Of a stretch of 64,000 nucleotides of DNA, positions 20,137 to 29,212 are shown piece by piece; position 1 is the first letter of the stretch, and every line of letters begins with the position of its first letter. A model generated the notes under the pieces. The model was not told the origin of the DNA, made no database searches, and saw only the letters and a program-made list of their open reading frames with translations. The DNA is from Herbaspirillum sp. SJZ107 (GTDB lineage Bacteria; Pseudomonadota; Gammaproteobacteria; Burkholderiales; Burkholderiaceae_D), in NCBI RefSeq assembly GCF_006715485.1, contig NZ_VFNH01000002.1:248001-312000 (forward strand). The letters are read 5' to 3'. A program made the translations under genes and the position numbers.

Positions 20137-21648
20137 ATGCGTTCCGTGACTACCCTGGGCCTCACCCTCGGCCTGGGCATCCTGCTTGCCGCCTGCAGCG
20201 GCGGCACCACTACCGGCGGCACCCCGACCGGCGTCCCGAATCCCGATCCGCTGCCCGGCGCCACCCGCGGCAGCCTGGTGGCCCAGGCCGCCGCGGTCCC
20301 GGTCTCCGCCGCGGGCAATGCGCTGACCACGCTGTCGCCCGGGGTGCTGGCCGGCTTCCTCGAATCCGAACAGACCGGCACCCTGGCCGTGGCCGGCCAG
20401 CCGCAGTGTTCGGTGTCGATCTACCGGCTGCGCTACAACACCGTCGGCGGCGCCGGCGAGGCGACCGATGCCAGCACGGCCATCTTCGTGCCGTCCGGCG
20501 GCGGCGCCTCGTGCAGCAATTCGCGGCCGGTGCTGCTGTATGCGCACGGCACTTCGCTGCAAAAGTCCTACGACATGGCGGACATCGGCAACAATACCGA
20601 GGCGCGCCTGGTCGCGGCCGTGTTCGCCGCCCAGGGCTTCATCGTGGTGGCGCCCAACTACACCGGCTACGGCGGCTCCGCGCTCGGCTATCACCCCTAC
20701 CTCGACCGGGTGGCGCAGTCGGCCGACATGATCGATGCCCTGCGCGCGGCGCGCGGCAGTTTCAATGCGATCGGCGTGCGCGATTCCGGCAAGCTGCTGG
20801 TGAGCGGTTACTCGCAGGGCGGCTACGTGGCGCTGGCGACCCAGCGCGCGATGCAGGAGCAGGGCGGCGGCGAATTCACGCTGACGGCGGCGTCCGGCAT
20901 GTCCGGCCCGTATGCGATCAGCCGCTTCGGCGACGAGCTGTTCGGCGGTGCGCCGCGCAACGGCGCCACCGTGATCGTGCCGATGATCATCAACGCCGGC
21001 CAGCACGCCAGCGGCGCGCTGTACCGCACGCCGGCCGACATCTACGAAGCGCAATATGCCGGCACGATTACCGACCTGGTGCCGGGCACGCTCGGCAGCA
21101 GCGACCTCGTCAGCCAGGGCAAGCTGCCGGCCAGCGCACTGTTCGCCGCCGACTCGCTGCCGCCGGCCGCCGGCTACACCGGGTATTTCGGCGCGAACAA
21201 CCTGATCCGCAGCGACTACCGCGCCGGCTACCTGGCCGACCTCGCCACCCATCCGTGCGAGGCCGGCAGTGCCACGCCGCTGGCCTGCGCACCGGAACAC
21301 ATGCTGCGCAAGTGGCTGGTACGGAACGATCTGCGCAGCTACACGCCGGCGGCGCCAACACTGTTGTGCGGCGGCCACGACGACCCGACCGTTCCTTACT
21401 TCAATACGACGAGTGCGAGTGCCTACTTCCAGGCCCACGGCAGCCGGATTACCGAGCTCGACATCGACGACACGCCCAGCCTGAACGACCCCTTCCGTAC
21501 GGCCAAGGCCGGCTTCGTGGCAGCCAAGGCGATCCTGCGGGCGGCGTCCGGCAGCAGTTCGGTCGCGTCGAGCTATCACGCCGGGCTGGTGGCGCCGTTC
21601 TGCATGGCCGCCACCCGTGATTATTTTCAGGCGCAACTCGCACGATGA
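20137..21648 (+). CDS. Secreted alpha/beta-hydrolase lipoprotein, lipase-like
   Basis: A 503-residue lipoprotein. The signal sequence ends in LLAAC with the acylated Cys at residue 20. The hydrolase domain has YAHGTSLQKSY near the oxyanion hole, nucleophile Ser226 in GYSQGG, an Asp in GGHDDPTVPY and a late His. This pattern, with an internal lid-like insertion and many cysteines, fits the secretory lipase (LIP) / S9-like esterase group. It probably hydrolyses lipids or esters at the cell surface. It stands alone after a terminator, upstream of a second lipase-like lipoprotein gene. Confidence 0.85.
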   Translation: MRSVTTLGLTLGLGILLAACSGGTTTGGTPTGVPNPDPLPGATRGSLVAQAAAVPVSAAGNALTTLSPGVLAGFLESEQTGTLAVAGQPQCSVSIYRLRYNTVGGAGEATDASTAIFVPSGGGASCSNSRPVLLYAHGTSLQKSYDMADIGNNTEARLVAAVFAAQGFIVVAPNYTGYGGSALGYHPYLDRVAQSADMIDALRAARGSFNAIGVRDSGKLLVSGYSQGGYVALATQRAMQEQGGGEFTLTAASGMSGPYAISRFGDELFGGAPRNGATVIVPMIINAGQHASGALYRTPADIYEAQYAGTITDLVPGTLGSSDLVSQGKLPASALFAADSLPPAAGYTGYFGANNLIRSDYRAGYLADLATHPCEAGSATPLACAPEHMLRKWLVRNDLRSYTPAAPTLLCGGHDDPTVPYFNTTSASAYFQAHGSRITELDIDDTPSLNDPFRTAKAGFVAAKAILRAASGSSSVASSYHAGLVAPFCMAATRDYFQAQLAR

Positions 21649-21861
21649 TGCAAAGCAAGATTCGATATCGCAAGCCCAGCAGCGTTGATATAATCGCCGG
21701 CGCTGCCGGAGTGATCGCTGACGGCCTGCGGATTGTTGTTGTATCTCATGTATGGCCGGGAAACCATTTTTCTATACAACCGGTCTGAACACTGGCATAG
21801 TTATCGAAATACGAATAGCACGGGCGTTCGTTTTAGAGAAAAAATCAACTTAGGAGACAAA

Positions 21862-23232
21862 ATGCGTAAGACCTCATTTGCGCTCGCGCTGCTGACCGCA
21901 GCCGTCCTCACCGCTTGTGGCGGCACCGATCCGCGCCCCGGCGACCAGACGCCGAAGACCAAGTTCAGCCAGCAGGTCGCGTTCGGCGACAGCCTGTCCG
22001 ACGTCGGCTCTTATGCTGTCGGCGGCGTCGCGGCACAGGGCGGCGGGCAGTACACCATCAATGGCGACATCACTTCCGTCAATCCTGAACTGACCGGCAA
22101 GAACTTCACCGCCGTGCTCGCTGCCCAGCTCGGCTTGCCGGCGCCGTGCGCCGCACAGACTGGCCTGCAGGGCACCTCGTCGACCAATCCGGCGCTGAAT
22201 TTCTCGGTGCCGGTCGTGATGAACGCCAACTGCTTCAACTACGCCCAAGGCGGCGCCCGCGTGACCAATCCGATCGGCCCGGGCAACCGCGCGCTCTCGG
22301 CAGCCAACGCGCCTGTGGTGCTGGGCGCTACGACGGTGCCTGTCGTGACCCAGATCGCCAATCACCTGGCCAAGGCCGGCGGCAAATTCAGCGGCACCGA
22401 ACTGGTCGTCGTGACAGCCGGCGGTAACGATGTGCTGGAACAGTTGGGCGAGCTGTCGGCGGGTGCGACCGCCGCCGGCGGCGTCGCGCTGATCACCAGC
22501 CTGGTGACCCAGCTGGCACCGGGTATCCCTGCAGCCAACGGCGCGGACATCGTCAAGAACGCGGCCGGCCAAGCCGCCGCCGCGGCCGGCAGTACCCCGC
22601 AAACCATCATCGCAGCCGCGATCGGTGCCGCTGCACGGGCAGGTCACCCGACTGCCGTTGCCAACCAGGCCACGATCGGCGCCACCGCCGGCACCGCCGC
22701 CACCAGCGCCGGCCTGCAATACTCGGCCGACCATAGCAAGGATGTGGTCACGGCCCTCGGTACCGCCGGCGCCGAACTGGCTGTGCTGGTCAAGACCCAG
22801 ATCGTCGCCAAGGGCGCCACCTACGTGGTCGTGAACAACCTGCCGGACGTCTCGATCGCGCCGTCGGTGCTGGCACAGTCGGCCGACACCCAGAAGCTGG
22901 TCGCCACCATGGTCTCGACCTTCAATGCCCAGCTGAAGGCCGGCCTCGGCGACGACGCCAAGATCCTGTACGTCGACCTGGCCACCGTCAGCCACGACCA
23001 GGCCGTCAACCCGGCCCCGTACGGCCTGACCAACACCAAGGACACGGCTTGCGTCGTAAGCGACGTCACCAAGAATCCGCTGAGCTCTTCGCTGGTCTGC
23101 ACCAAGAACAACCTGATCAGCGGCGACGTCAGCCACTACATGTTCGCCGACGGCGTGCACCCGACCCCGTTCGAGTACGCCCTGATCGCGCGCTACATCC
23201 TGCTGCAGATGAGCGGCAAGGGCTGGATCTGA
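21862..23232 (+). CDS. SGNH/GDSL hydrolase lipoprotein
   Basis: A 456-residue lipoprotein with lipobox VLTAC (Cys19). The SGNH/GDSL domain has block I FGDSLSDVG (Ser44), a Gly/Asn pair in NYAQGGARV, block III GGND and the C-terminal DGVHPTPFEY supplying Asp and His. This matches extracellular lipase/esterases and autotransporter-type GDSL enzymes, here without a beta-barrel. An Ala/Gly-rich insertion lies at about 200-300. The ATG at 21862 has TAGGAG upstream; the longer open frame from 21733 is unsupported. It precedes ompW by 56 bp in the same direction. Confidence 0.88.
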   Translation: MRKTSFALALLTAAVLTACGGTDPRPGDQTPKTKFSQQVAFGDSLSDVGSYAVGGVAAQGGGQYTINGDITSVNPELTGKNFTAVLAAQLGLPAPCAAQTGLQGTSSTNPALNFSVPVVMNANCFNYAQGGARVTNPIGPGNRALSAANAPVVLGATTVPVVTQIANHLAKAGGKFSGTELVVVTAGGNDVLEQLGELSAGATAAGGVALITSLVTQLAPGIPAANGADIVKNAAGQAAAAAGSTPQTIIAAAIGAAARAGHPTAVANQATIGATAGTAATSAGLQYSADHSKDVVTALGTAGAELAVLVKTQIVAKGATYVVVNNLPDVSIAPSVLAQSADTQKLVATMVSTFNAQLKAGLGDDAKILYVDLATVSHDQAVNPAPYGLTNTKDTACVVSDVTKNPLSSSLVCTKNNLISGDVSHYMFADGVHPTPFEYALIARYILLQMSGKGWI

Positions 23233-23288
23233 TTCACGACAGGCCCGTCCGGTGGGCGGGCCGTACATCATAAGAAACAGGAGATTCC

Positions 23289-23969
23289 ATGAAAATTCGT
23301 ACCAACGTCGTGAAACTGCTGGTCGCTGCGGGCGCCCTGGCCCTGGCCGGTAGCGCCGCGGCGCAATCGAAGGGCCAGTTCACCGTGTCGCTCGGTGCCA
23401 ACCAGCTCAAGCCGAAAGTCGAAAGCGGCGCCATTTCCGCACCGGCACTGCCGAACTCGATCGGCGACGTCGGCAAGGATACCCAGCCGATCGCCGTCAT
23501 CACTTACGGCCTGACCGACAACATCTCGGTCGAGACCGCCGTCGGCACCCCGTACAAGCACAAGATCTATGGCGCCGGCGCGATTGCAGCCGGTGGTGAA
23601 CTGGGTTCGGTCAAGGCGTTGCCGGCTGTCGCCCTGCTGCAATACCGCTTCTTCGAGCCGAACGCACGCTTCCGTCCGTACGTCGGCCTGGGCGTCACCT
23701 ACGCCATGTTCCAGAAGGAAACCGGTTCGTTCCGCATGACCGCGCTGACCAATCCGGGCGGCGGCGTACCCACCACCTTCAAGATCGACGACAAACTGAC
23801 CGTGTCGGGCCAGATCGGCGCCCAGTTCAACGTCAACGAAAAGTGGTTCCTGAACGCGTCGTACATCAAGACCAAGCTGCGCACCGACGTGCATTTCTCG
23901 ACCAACCAGACCCAGCACATGAAGCTGGATCCGGACTCCTTCATCGTGTCGGTGGGCTACAAGTTCTGA
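23289..23969 (+). CDS. ompW: OmpW family outer-membrane protein
   Basis: A 226-residue protein with a signal peptide (about 1-24, cut at SAAAQ) and an eight-stranded beta-barrel pattern ending in the outer-membrane C-terminal Phe (VGYKF). OmpW proteins form narrow hydrophobic channels for small compounds in the outer membrane. Marks include LTDNISVETAVGTPYKH and the YRPYVGLGVTY-like segment. GGAG lies about 6 nt before the ATG. A strong bidirectional terminator follows. Confidence 0.92.
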   Translation: MKIRTNVVKLLVAAGALALAGSAAAQSKGQFTVSLGANQLKPKVESGAISAPALPNSIGDVGKDTQPIAVITYGLTDNISVETAVGTPYKHKIYGAGAIAAGGELGSVKALPAVALLQYRFFEPNARFRPYVGLGVTYAMFQKETGSFRMTALTNPGGGVPTTFKIDDKLTVSGQIGAQFNVNEKWFLNASYIKTKLRTDVHFSTNQTQHMKLDPDSFIVSVGYKF

Positions 23970-23994
23970 GCCTGCTCCAGCGCCTCGAGGACAG

Positions 23995-24030
23995 CCATGA
24001 AAAAACCCGCTTCGGCGGGTTTTTTCATGG
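23995..24030. terminator. Bidirectional terminator between ompW and gcdH
   Basis: A perfect 16-bp inverted repeat (23995-24010 with 24015-24030) encloses a TTCG tetraloop. AAAAAA on one side of the GC core and TTTTTT on the other let it act on both strands, matching the convergent genes beside it. Confidence 0.9.
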
Positions 24031-24047
24031 GCCGAAGAAGACCGCGA

Positions 24048-25241
24048 TCAGAACGCCGCGATCCCCGTCTGCGCCCGCCCCAGGATCAGCGCGTGGATGT
24101 CGTGCGTGCCTTCATAGGTATTCACCACTTCCAGGTTGACCATGTGGCGGATGATCCCGAACTCGTCCGAGATGCCGTTCCCGCCCAGCATGTCGCGCGC
24201 CAGGCGCGCCACGTCCAGCGCCTTGCCGCAGGAATTGCGCTTCATGATCGACGTGATTTCCACGGCCGCCGTGCCTTCGTCCTTCATGCGGCCCAGGCGC
24301 AGGCAGCCCTGCAGGCCGAGGATGATCTCGGTCTGCATGTCGGCCAGCTTCTTCTGCACCAGCTGGTTGGCGGCGAGCGGCTTGCCGAACTGCTGGCGGT
24401 CGATGACGTACTGGCGCGCGATGTGCCAGCAGGCTTCCGCGGCGCCGAGTGCGCCCCAGGCGATGCCGTAGCGGGCCGAATTCAGGCAGGTGAACGGACC
24501 TTTCAGGCCGCGCACGTCCGGGAAGGCGTTTTCTTCGGGGCAGAACACCTCGTCCATGACGATCTCGCCGGTGATCGAGGCACGCAGGCCGAACTTGCCG
24601 TGGATGGCCGGCGCCGACAAGCCCTTGAAACCCTTTTCCAGCACGAAGCCGCGGATCGCGCCCTCGTCGTCCTTGGCCCAGACCACGAACACGTCGGCCA
24701 CCGGGGAATTGGTGATCCACATTTTCGAGCCGCTCAGCGAATAGCCGCCGTCGACCTTGCGCGCGCGCGTGACCATCGAACCCGGATCGGAGCCGTGGTT
24801 CGGCTCGGTCAGGCCGAAGCAGCCGATCCATTCGCCGGTGGCCAGTTTCGGCAGGTATTTCTGCCTGGTCGCTTCGTTGCCGAATTCATAGATCGGCACC
24901 ATCACCAGCGACGATTGCACACTCATCATCGAGCGGTAGCCGGAATCGACGCGCTCGACTTCGCGCGCGATCAGGCCGTAGCTGACGTAATCCAGGCCGG
25001 GGCCGCCGTACTGTTCGGGGATGGTCGGGCCGAGCAAGCCCAGTTCTCCCATCTCGCGGAAGATCGACGTGTCCATGGCTTCGTGGCGGAAGGCTTCCAG
25101 GATGCGCGGCTGCAGCTTGTCCTGGCAGTAGGCCGCGGCGGCGTCGCGCACCATGCGCTCCTCGTCGTTCAGCTGCTGGTTCAGCAGCAGCGGGTCATCC
25201 CAGTGGAACTGGGCCTTGCGGGGCGAATCGGAACGGGTCAT
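24048..25241 (-). CDS. gcdH: Glutaryl-CoA dehydrogenase
   Basis: A 397-residue acyl-CoA dehydrogenase that oxidises and decarboxylates glutaryl-CoA to crotonyl-CoA in lysine, tryptophan and glutarate breakdown. Marks: [12 protein letters not shown] and [17 protein letters not shown] in the FAD domain, and catalytic Glu377 in [20 protein letters not shown], which is characteristic of the glutaryl-CoA group. Full length. It lies downstream of a flavin reductase gene in the same direction with a 139-bp gap. The electron-transfer flavoprotein partner is not in the window. Confidence 0.94.
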   Translation of the reverse strand: MTRSDSPRKAQFHWDDPLLLNQQLNDEERMVRDAAAAYCQDKLQPRILEAFRHEAMDTSIFREMGELGLLGPTIPEQYGGPGLDYVSYGLIAREVERVDSGYRSMMSVQSSLVMVPIYEFGNEATRQKYLPKLATGEWIGCFGLTEPNHGSDPGSMVTRARKVDGGYSLSGSKMWITNSPVADVFVVWAKDDEGAIRGFVLEKGFKGLSAPAIHGKFGLRASITGEIVMDEVFCPEENAFPDVRGLKGPFTCLNSARYGIAWGALGAAEACWHIARQYVIDRQQFGKPLAANQLVQKKLADMQTEIILGLQGCLRLGRMKDEGTAAVEITSIMKRNSCGKALDVARLARDMLGGNGISDEFGIIRHMVNLEVVNTYEGTHDIHALILGRAQTGIAAF

Positions 25242-25380
25242 GACTATCCTGTCTCAGAAGATGCTTGAATGATCGGTGGGCGGTCTGCGCCGCCGCGGTG
25301 CCTGGTCATTATAGAAATCTGGACAGGAGGGTGCTTGTCAAACTGCGACAGGCATTTTCGTTTTTCAGCTGGGCGTTAGC

Positions 25381-25881
25381 TCAGGTACTGCCGAATTTTC
25401 CGCCATGGAAGATCAGCGCCGGCTGCGGCTGCACCGCGCAATCCTCGACTTCGCCGACGAAGATCACGTGGTCGCCTTCCGGGTAGCGGCTGCGGTTGTG
25501 ACATTCGAACCAGGCGCTGACGCCTTTTAATATCGGCTGGCCGGTGCGCGACAGTTCGAACTCGGCGCTGTCGAAGGGATCGGTGCCGCGCCGGGAAAAC
25601 AGGCGCGCCAGCTCTTCCTGGCCGGCTGACAGCACGTTGATCACGTAGTGCGAGTTGCCGCTGAAGATGGGCAGGCTGTTGGCCCCGTTCGACAGGCTCC
25701 ACAGCACCAGCGGCGGCTCCAGCGACACCGAATTGAACGAACTGGCGGTCAGGCCGCGGTAGCTGCCGTCGGCCAGGCGCGTCGTGATCACGGTGACGCC
25801 GGTGGCGAACTGGGACAGGGCCTGGCGAAAATGCGCGGAATCGAAGCCGCGCTCGGTGGCGCGGGGAGATCTGGTGTTCAT
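25381..25881 (-). CDS. Flavin reductase family protein
   Basis: A 166-residue split-barrel flavoprotein of the flavin reductase-like / HpaC group, which reduces free FMN or FAD with NAD(P)H or binds FMN for a partner oxygenase. Marks: FATGVTVITT, GLTASSFNSVSLEPPLVLWSL for FMN binding, and HVIFVGEVE. The ATG at 25881 removes an unconserved N-terminal extension of the frame. No partner monooxygenase lies nearby. It is divergent from msrA. Confidence 0.9.
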   Translation of the reverse strand: MNTRSPRATERGFDSAHFRQALSQFATGVTVITTRLADGSYRGLTASSFNSVSLEPPLVLWSLSNGANSLPIFSGNSHYVINVLSAGQEELARLFSRRGTDPFDSAEFELSRTGQPILKGVSAWFECHNRSRYPEGDHVIFVGEVEDCAVQPQPALIFHGGKFGST

Positions 25882-26010
25882 TTGCGCATTATGCCACCAA
25901 TAACACTCTGACACGCTTCACTCGGGGTCGGCTTCATGGACGGCCGCCACGGGGTTATAGTTTCGATTACAGTGAAACCATGAAAAACCTTTTGTTGTCG
26001 AGGAGTTCGT

Positions 26011-26550
26011 ATGAGCCAGCAGTCAGCCACTGAAGTGGCCATCCTGGGCGGCGGCTGCTTCTGGTGCACCGAGGCGGTGTACCTGGAAGCGCGCGGCGTG
26101 ACGCGTGTCGAGTCCGGCTACATGGGCGGCGACATCCCGCATCCCACGTATGAACAGGTGTGCGCCGGCACCACTGGCCATGCGGAAGTGATTCGCCTGG
26201 AATTCGATCCGAATGTGATCAGCTACCGCGACATCCTGGAAATCTTCTTCACGATCCATGACCCGACCACGCTGAACCGGCAGGGCAACGACGTCGGGAC
26301 CCAGTACCGTTCGGTGATCTTTACCACCTCGCCAGAGCAGGAAGCGACGGCGCGCCAGGTGATGGCCGAGATGGCCTCGGTGTGGGACGCACCGCTCGTG
26401 ACCCAGCTGTTGCCGCAGCAGCAGTGGTACAAGGCCGAGGACTATCACCAGAATTATTTTGCCCAGCATCCGCTGCAGGGCTATTGCGCGTTCGTGGTGG
26501 CGCCGAAGGTGGCAAAGTTCCGGACGATGTTCACGGAGCGCTTGAAGTGA
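26011..26550 (+). CDS. msrA: Peptide methionine sulfoxide reductase MsrA
   Basis: A 179-residue repair enzyme that reduces the S-epimer of methionine sulfoxide in proteins. The catalytic GGCFWC motif is at residues 14-19 (nucleophile Cys16), followed by the DPTTLNRQGNDVGTQYRS signature and YHQNYF. Standard length. The strong GAGGAG before the ATG supports the start. It is divergent from the flavin reductase gene and followed by a palindromic repeat. Confidence 0.96.
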   Translation: MSQQSATEVAILGGGCFWCTEAVYLEARGVTRVESGYMGGDIPHPTYEQVCAGTTGHAEVIRLEFDPNVISYRDILEIFFTIHDPTTLNRQGNDVGTQYRSVIFTTSPEQEATARQVMAEMASVWDAPLVTQLLPQQQWYKAEDYHQNYFAQHPLQGYCAFVVAPKVAKFRTMFTERLK

Positions 26551-26552
26551 CC

Positions 26553-26603
26553 CGTCGTCCCCGCCTTCGCGGGGAGTCGTTTCGGGCACTGCCCGGAACG
26601 ACG
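26553..26603. repeat. Palindromic intergenic repeat after msrA
   Basis: CCCCGC (26559-26564), CTTC, GCGGGG (26569-26574) form a hairpin. Outer arms CGTCGT (26553-26558) and ACGACG (26598-26603) pair around it together with a second small stem. The centre matches the element at 16182-16211. It lies between the convergent msrA and cfa genes and may also help termination. Confidence 0.55.
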
Positions 26604-26618
26604 TATTGGCGTTAACGC

Positions 26619-27866
26619 TTATTGATACATATACCGCCGCGACCACGGCATCTGCGCCGGATCCTGTCCCGCCTTGCCGCACACGATCTGGTACAAGCTG
26701 ATCCAGTCGTGCGCAAACGCATACGCGCAGCCGGCCAGGTAGACGTGCCAGATGCGGAAGGTCCTGGGCTCCGCGATCTGGCGGATGCGTTCGGCGTTGC
26801 GCTCGAAATTCTCGGCCCACAGCGCGCAGGTGCGGGCGTAGTGGCGGCGCAGGTTTTCCACGTCGCGCACTTCCAGGCCGCCTTCCTGCATGGTGCGGAT
26901 CACGGTCGAGAGGTGGGCCAGTTCGCCGTGCGGGAACACGTATTTGTCGATGAAGTCGCCGCCGCCGTAGGGACTGGAGCGCTGTTCGATGTCGCTGGTC
27001 GTGATGCCGTGGTTCATCACCACGCCGCCCGGCGCCAGCAGCTTGTCGACGCGGCCGAAGTATTCCGCCAGGTGCTGCACGCCGACGTGCTCGAACATGC
27101 CGACGCTGGTAATACGGTCGAACTCGCCACCGACGTCGCGGTAATCCTGCAGCCGGATCTCGATGCGGTCCTGCAGTCCCGCCTGCGCCACCCGTTCGCG
27201 CGCCAGTTCGAACTGTTTTTCCGACAGCGTGACGCCGACGCAGCGGGCGCCGAATTTCTGCGCCGCGCGGATCACCAGCGCCCCCCAGCCGCAGCCGATG
27301 TCGAGCAGGGTGTGGCCCGGCTGCACGCCGATCTTGGTGAGGATGTGGTCGATCTTCTTGACCTGGGCCGTGGCCAGGTCCTCGTCGCCGTTTTCGAAGT
27401 AGGCACAGGAATACACCATGGCCGGATCGAGGAACTGGCTGTAGAACTCGTTCGAGACGTCGTAGTGGTAGCGGATCGCTTCCGCATCCTTTTCGCGCGT
27501 GTGCGGCGACACCAGACGCAGCGCGGCGCTGGCCACGCGGTTGGGCGTGCGCGCCGGCTTGCCGGTCGATTCGGCCAGTGCATTGCCGACCTGGATCATG
27601 TCGGCCGCATGCCCTTCGATCTCGAGCGCACCCTCGACGTAGGCTTCGCCCAGGCGGTCGAGCGAGGGCGAGAGCAGGTAGCGCAGCCCGCCCGGGCTGG
27701 GGACGCGGATCTTTACGCGCGGCGGTTTGTCGGGCGAGAGGTCGATATGGTCCCCATTCCACAACTCCACGCGCAAGGGCAGGTTGAACTTTTCACGGAC
27801 GCCTCTGGTCCAGGCGGATAACTTGATCTGGTCGAACACGCACATTCCTCCGGCTGCGCCGGCCAT
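26619..27866 (-). CDS. cfa: Cyclopropane-fatty-acyl-phospholipid synthase family protein
   Basis: A 415-residue SAM-dependent methyltransferase that adds a methylene bridge to unsaturated acyl chains of membrane phospholipids. Marks: HYDVSNEFY, YSCAYFENGDEDL, the SAM-binding LLDIGCGWG, SVGMFEHVG and FIDKYVFPHGEL. The length is slightly above E. coli Cfa (382). The start is uncertain: 27866 has no clear ribosome site, and the ATG at 27845 has GGAGG almost touching it. It follows the hemerythrin-PdxH gene in the same direction with at most 41 bp between, so co-transcription is likely. Confidence 0.93.
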   Translation of the reverse strand: MAGAAGGMCVFDQIKLSAWTRGVREKFNLPLRVELWNGDHIDLSPDKPPRVKIRVPSPGGLRYLLSPSLDRLGEAYVEGALEIEGHAADMIQVGNALAESTGKPARTPNRVASAALRLVSPHTREKDAEAIRYHYDVSNEFYSQFLDPAMVYSCAYFENGDEDLATAQVKKIDHILTKIGVQPGHTLLDIGCGWGALVIRAAQKFGARCVGVTLSEKQFELARERVAQAGLQDRIEIRLQDYRDVGGEFDRITSVGMFEHVGVQHLAEYFGRVDKLLAPGGVVMNHGITTSDIEQRSSPYGGGDFIDKYVFPHGELAHLSTVIRTMQEGGLEVRDVENLRRHYARTCALWAENFERNAERIRQIAEPRTFRIWHVYLAGCAYAFAHDWISLYQIVCGKAGQDPAQMPWSRRYMYQ

Positions 27867-27886
27867 GTGCTTGGGTCAGGGCCGGC

Positions 27887-29113
27887 TTACGGTTGCAATC
27901 GTTGCCGCGTCCAGCTGCCATCTTCCTGCCGCGTATACACGATGCGGTCGTGGAAGCGTGAACGCCGCCCCTGCCAGAACTCGATCCGTTCCGGCACCAA
28001 TCGAAACCCGCCCCAGTTGGATGGCCGCGGCGGCGCTTCGCCATACTGGCGCGCCGTCTCCTCGTAGTTGTGCTCGAGTGCGGCGCGGCTGGCAATTGGC
28101 GCGCTTTGCTCCGACGCAATCGCCGACAACCGGCTCTTCAGTGGCCGGCTATTGAAGTACTTATCGCTTTCCTCGGCTGAGGTGCGCTCGACAGTTCCTT
28201 CGATCCGCACCTGCCGTTCAAGTTCACTCCAAAAGAATAACAGACATGCAAAAGGTTTGCTGGAGAGCTCTTTGCCTTTCTGGCTGTCGTAGTTCGTGTA
28301 CCAGGTGAAGCCGCGCGCGTCGAACTGCTTGACCAGCACGATGCGCGAACTCGGCCGCCCGTCGGCACCGACGGTCGCCACGCTCATCGCATTCGGCTCG
28401 TTCACTTCGGCCTTCAGCGCTTCCTCGAACCAGCGCGTGAACTGCAGGATGGGATCGGCATCCACGCCGTTCTCGTCGAGGCTGGCCTGGCCGTAATCCT
28501 TGCGCAGGTCGGCCACGCGCTCGCCGATGGCTTTCGACACCGGTTCGCAGGCCGAGGCGGTGGCCGCGTTGGCGCCGGCGCCATCGATGCCGCGGCGCTG
28601 GCGCATGGCCTGGCCCAGCTGCGCCATCTGTTCCGGGCTGAACAGGCGCACGGCCATCGGCGCCATCGTGCTTTCCTCGCGCTCCATGTGGCTCAGGTAG
28701 CGCTGGCTGAAGCGCTGCACGGTGCTGGCCGACAGCTGCGTGCCGCTGCCGTCGGCGATCGCGGTCAATTGCTCGTGCAGGTCTTGCCACATGGCGTCCA
28801 TGTCCTTGTGGTCCTGCAGGATGGCCGGCGCCAGCGCCTGCAGCGTGGCGGCATCCTCGCCCTGCGCCACCGCGCGCAGCATCGGGATCAGGTCCTGTTC
28901 CTCGTCGTCGTGGTGCAGGTGGGCGGCCTTTTCGAAGTACTTCAGCACCGCCTGCGCCGCCTGGCGTGCCTGTTCATCGGCGCCATGCTGTGGCAGATGC
29001 GTGAGCAATTGTTCCAGGGTCGAAAGCTGCTTGCGGATGCGTCCGTGGCAATGCTTGAGGACGGCAACCGGCTGGTCGAAATCGGGAGCGGGGTCGGGAT
29101 GGAGCTGGGTCAT
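27887..29113 (-). CDS. Hemerythrin domain fused to pyridoxamine 5'-phosphate oxidase
   Basis: A single uninterrupted frame of 408 residues joins two proteins that are normally separate. Residues about 15-175 are an HHE hemerythrin domain with the expected iron ligands (His21/23, His65-68 with Glu71/72, His102, His142 with Glu146/147). Residues about 198-408 are a complete Pdx[16 protein letters not shown] start, FMN-binding [10 protein letters not shown] and [13 protein letters not shown], and the C-terminal [17 protein letters not shown]. PdxH oxidises pyridoxine or pyridoxamine phosphate to pyridoxal phosphate with O2. The linker (about 176-197) has no Met. E. coli PdxH alone is 218 residues. 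An in-frame GTG at 29131 could add six residues. No other pdxH is in the window. Confidence 0.9.
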   Translation of the reverse strand: MTQLHPDPAPDFDQPVAVLKHCHGRIRKQLSTLEQLLTHLPQHGADEQARQAAQAVLKYFEKAAHLHHDDEEQDLIPMLRAVAQGEDAATLQALAPAILQDHKDMDAMWQDLHEQLTAIADGSGTQLSASTVQRFSQRYLSHMEREESTMAPMAVRLFSPEQMAQLGQAMRQRRGIDGAGANAATASACEPVSKAIGERVADLRKDYGQASLDENGVDADPILQFTRWFEEALKAEVNEPNAMSVATVGADGRPSSRIVLVKQFDARGFTWYTNYDSQKGKELSSKPFACLLFFWSELERQVRIEGTVERTSAEESDKYFNSRPLKSRLSAIASEQSAPIASRAALEHNYEETARQYGEAPPRPSNWGGFRLVPERIEFWQGRRSRFHDRIVYTRQEDGSWTRQRLQP

Positions 29114-29212
29114 GGTGGCTGTTGCGGACACGAGAATATGTCGCGAAAATTTGATTGACTGAAAGTTATTTTAGAGCAAGGAGCGCGCTTGCGTCCGGTA
29201 AAATGGCGGGCT

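Noticed and set aside
21682..21691. TATAAT at about 21688 as a promoter of the GDSL gene
   Set aside because: A perfect -10 box but no acceptable -35 hexamer at 16 to 18 bp, and about 170 bp from the gene.
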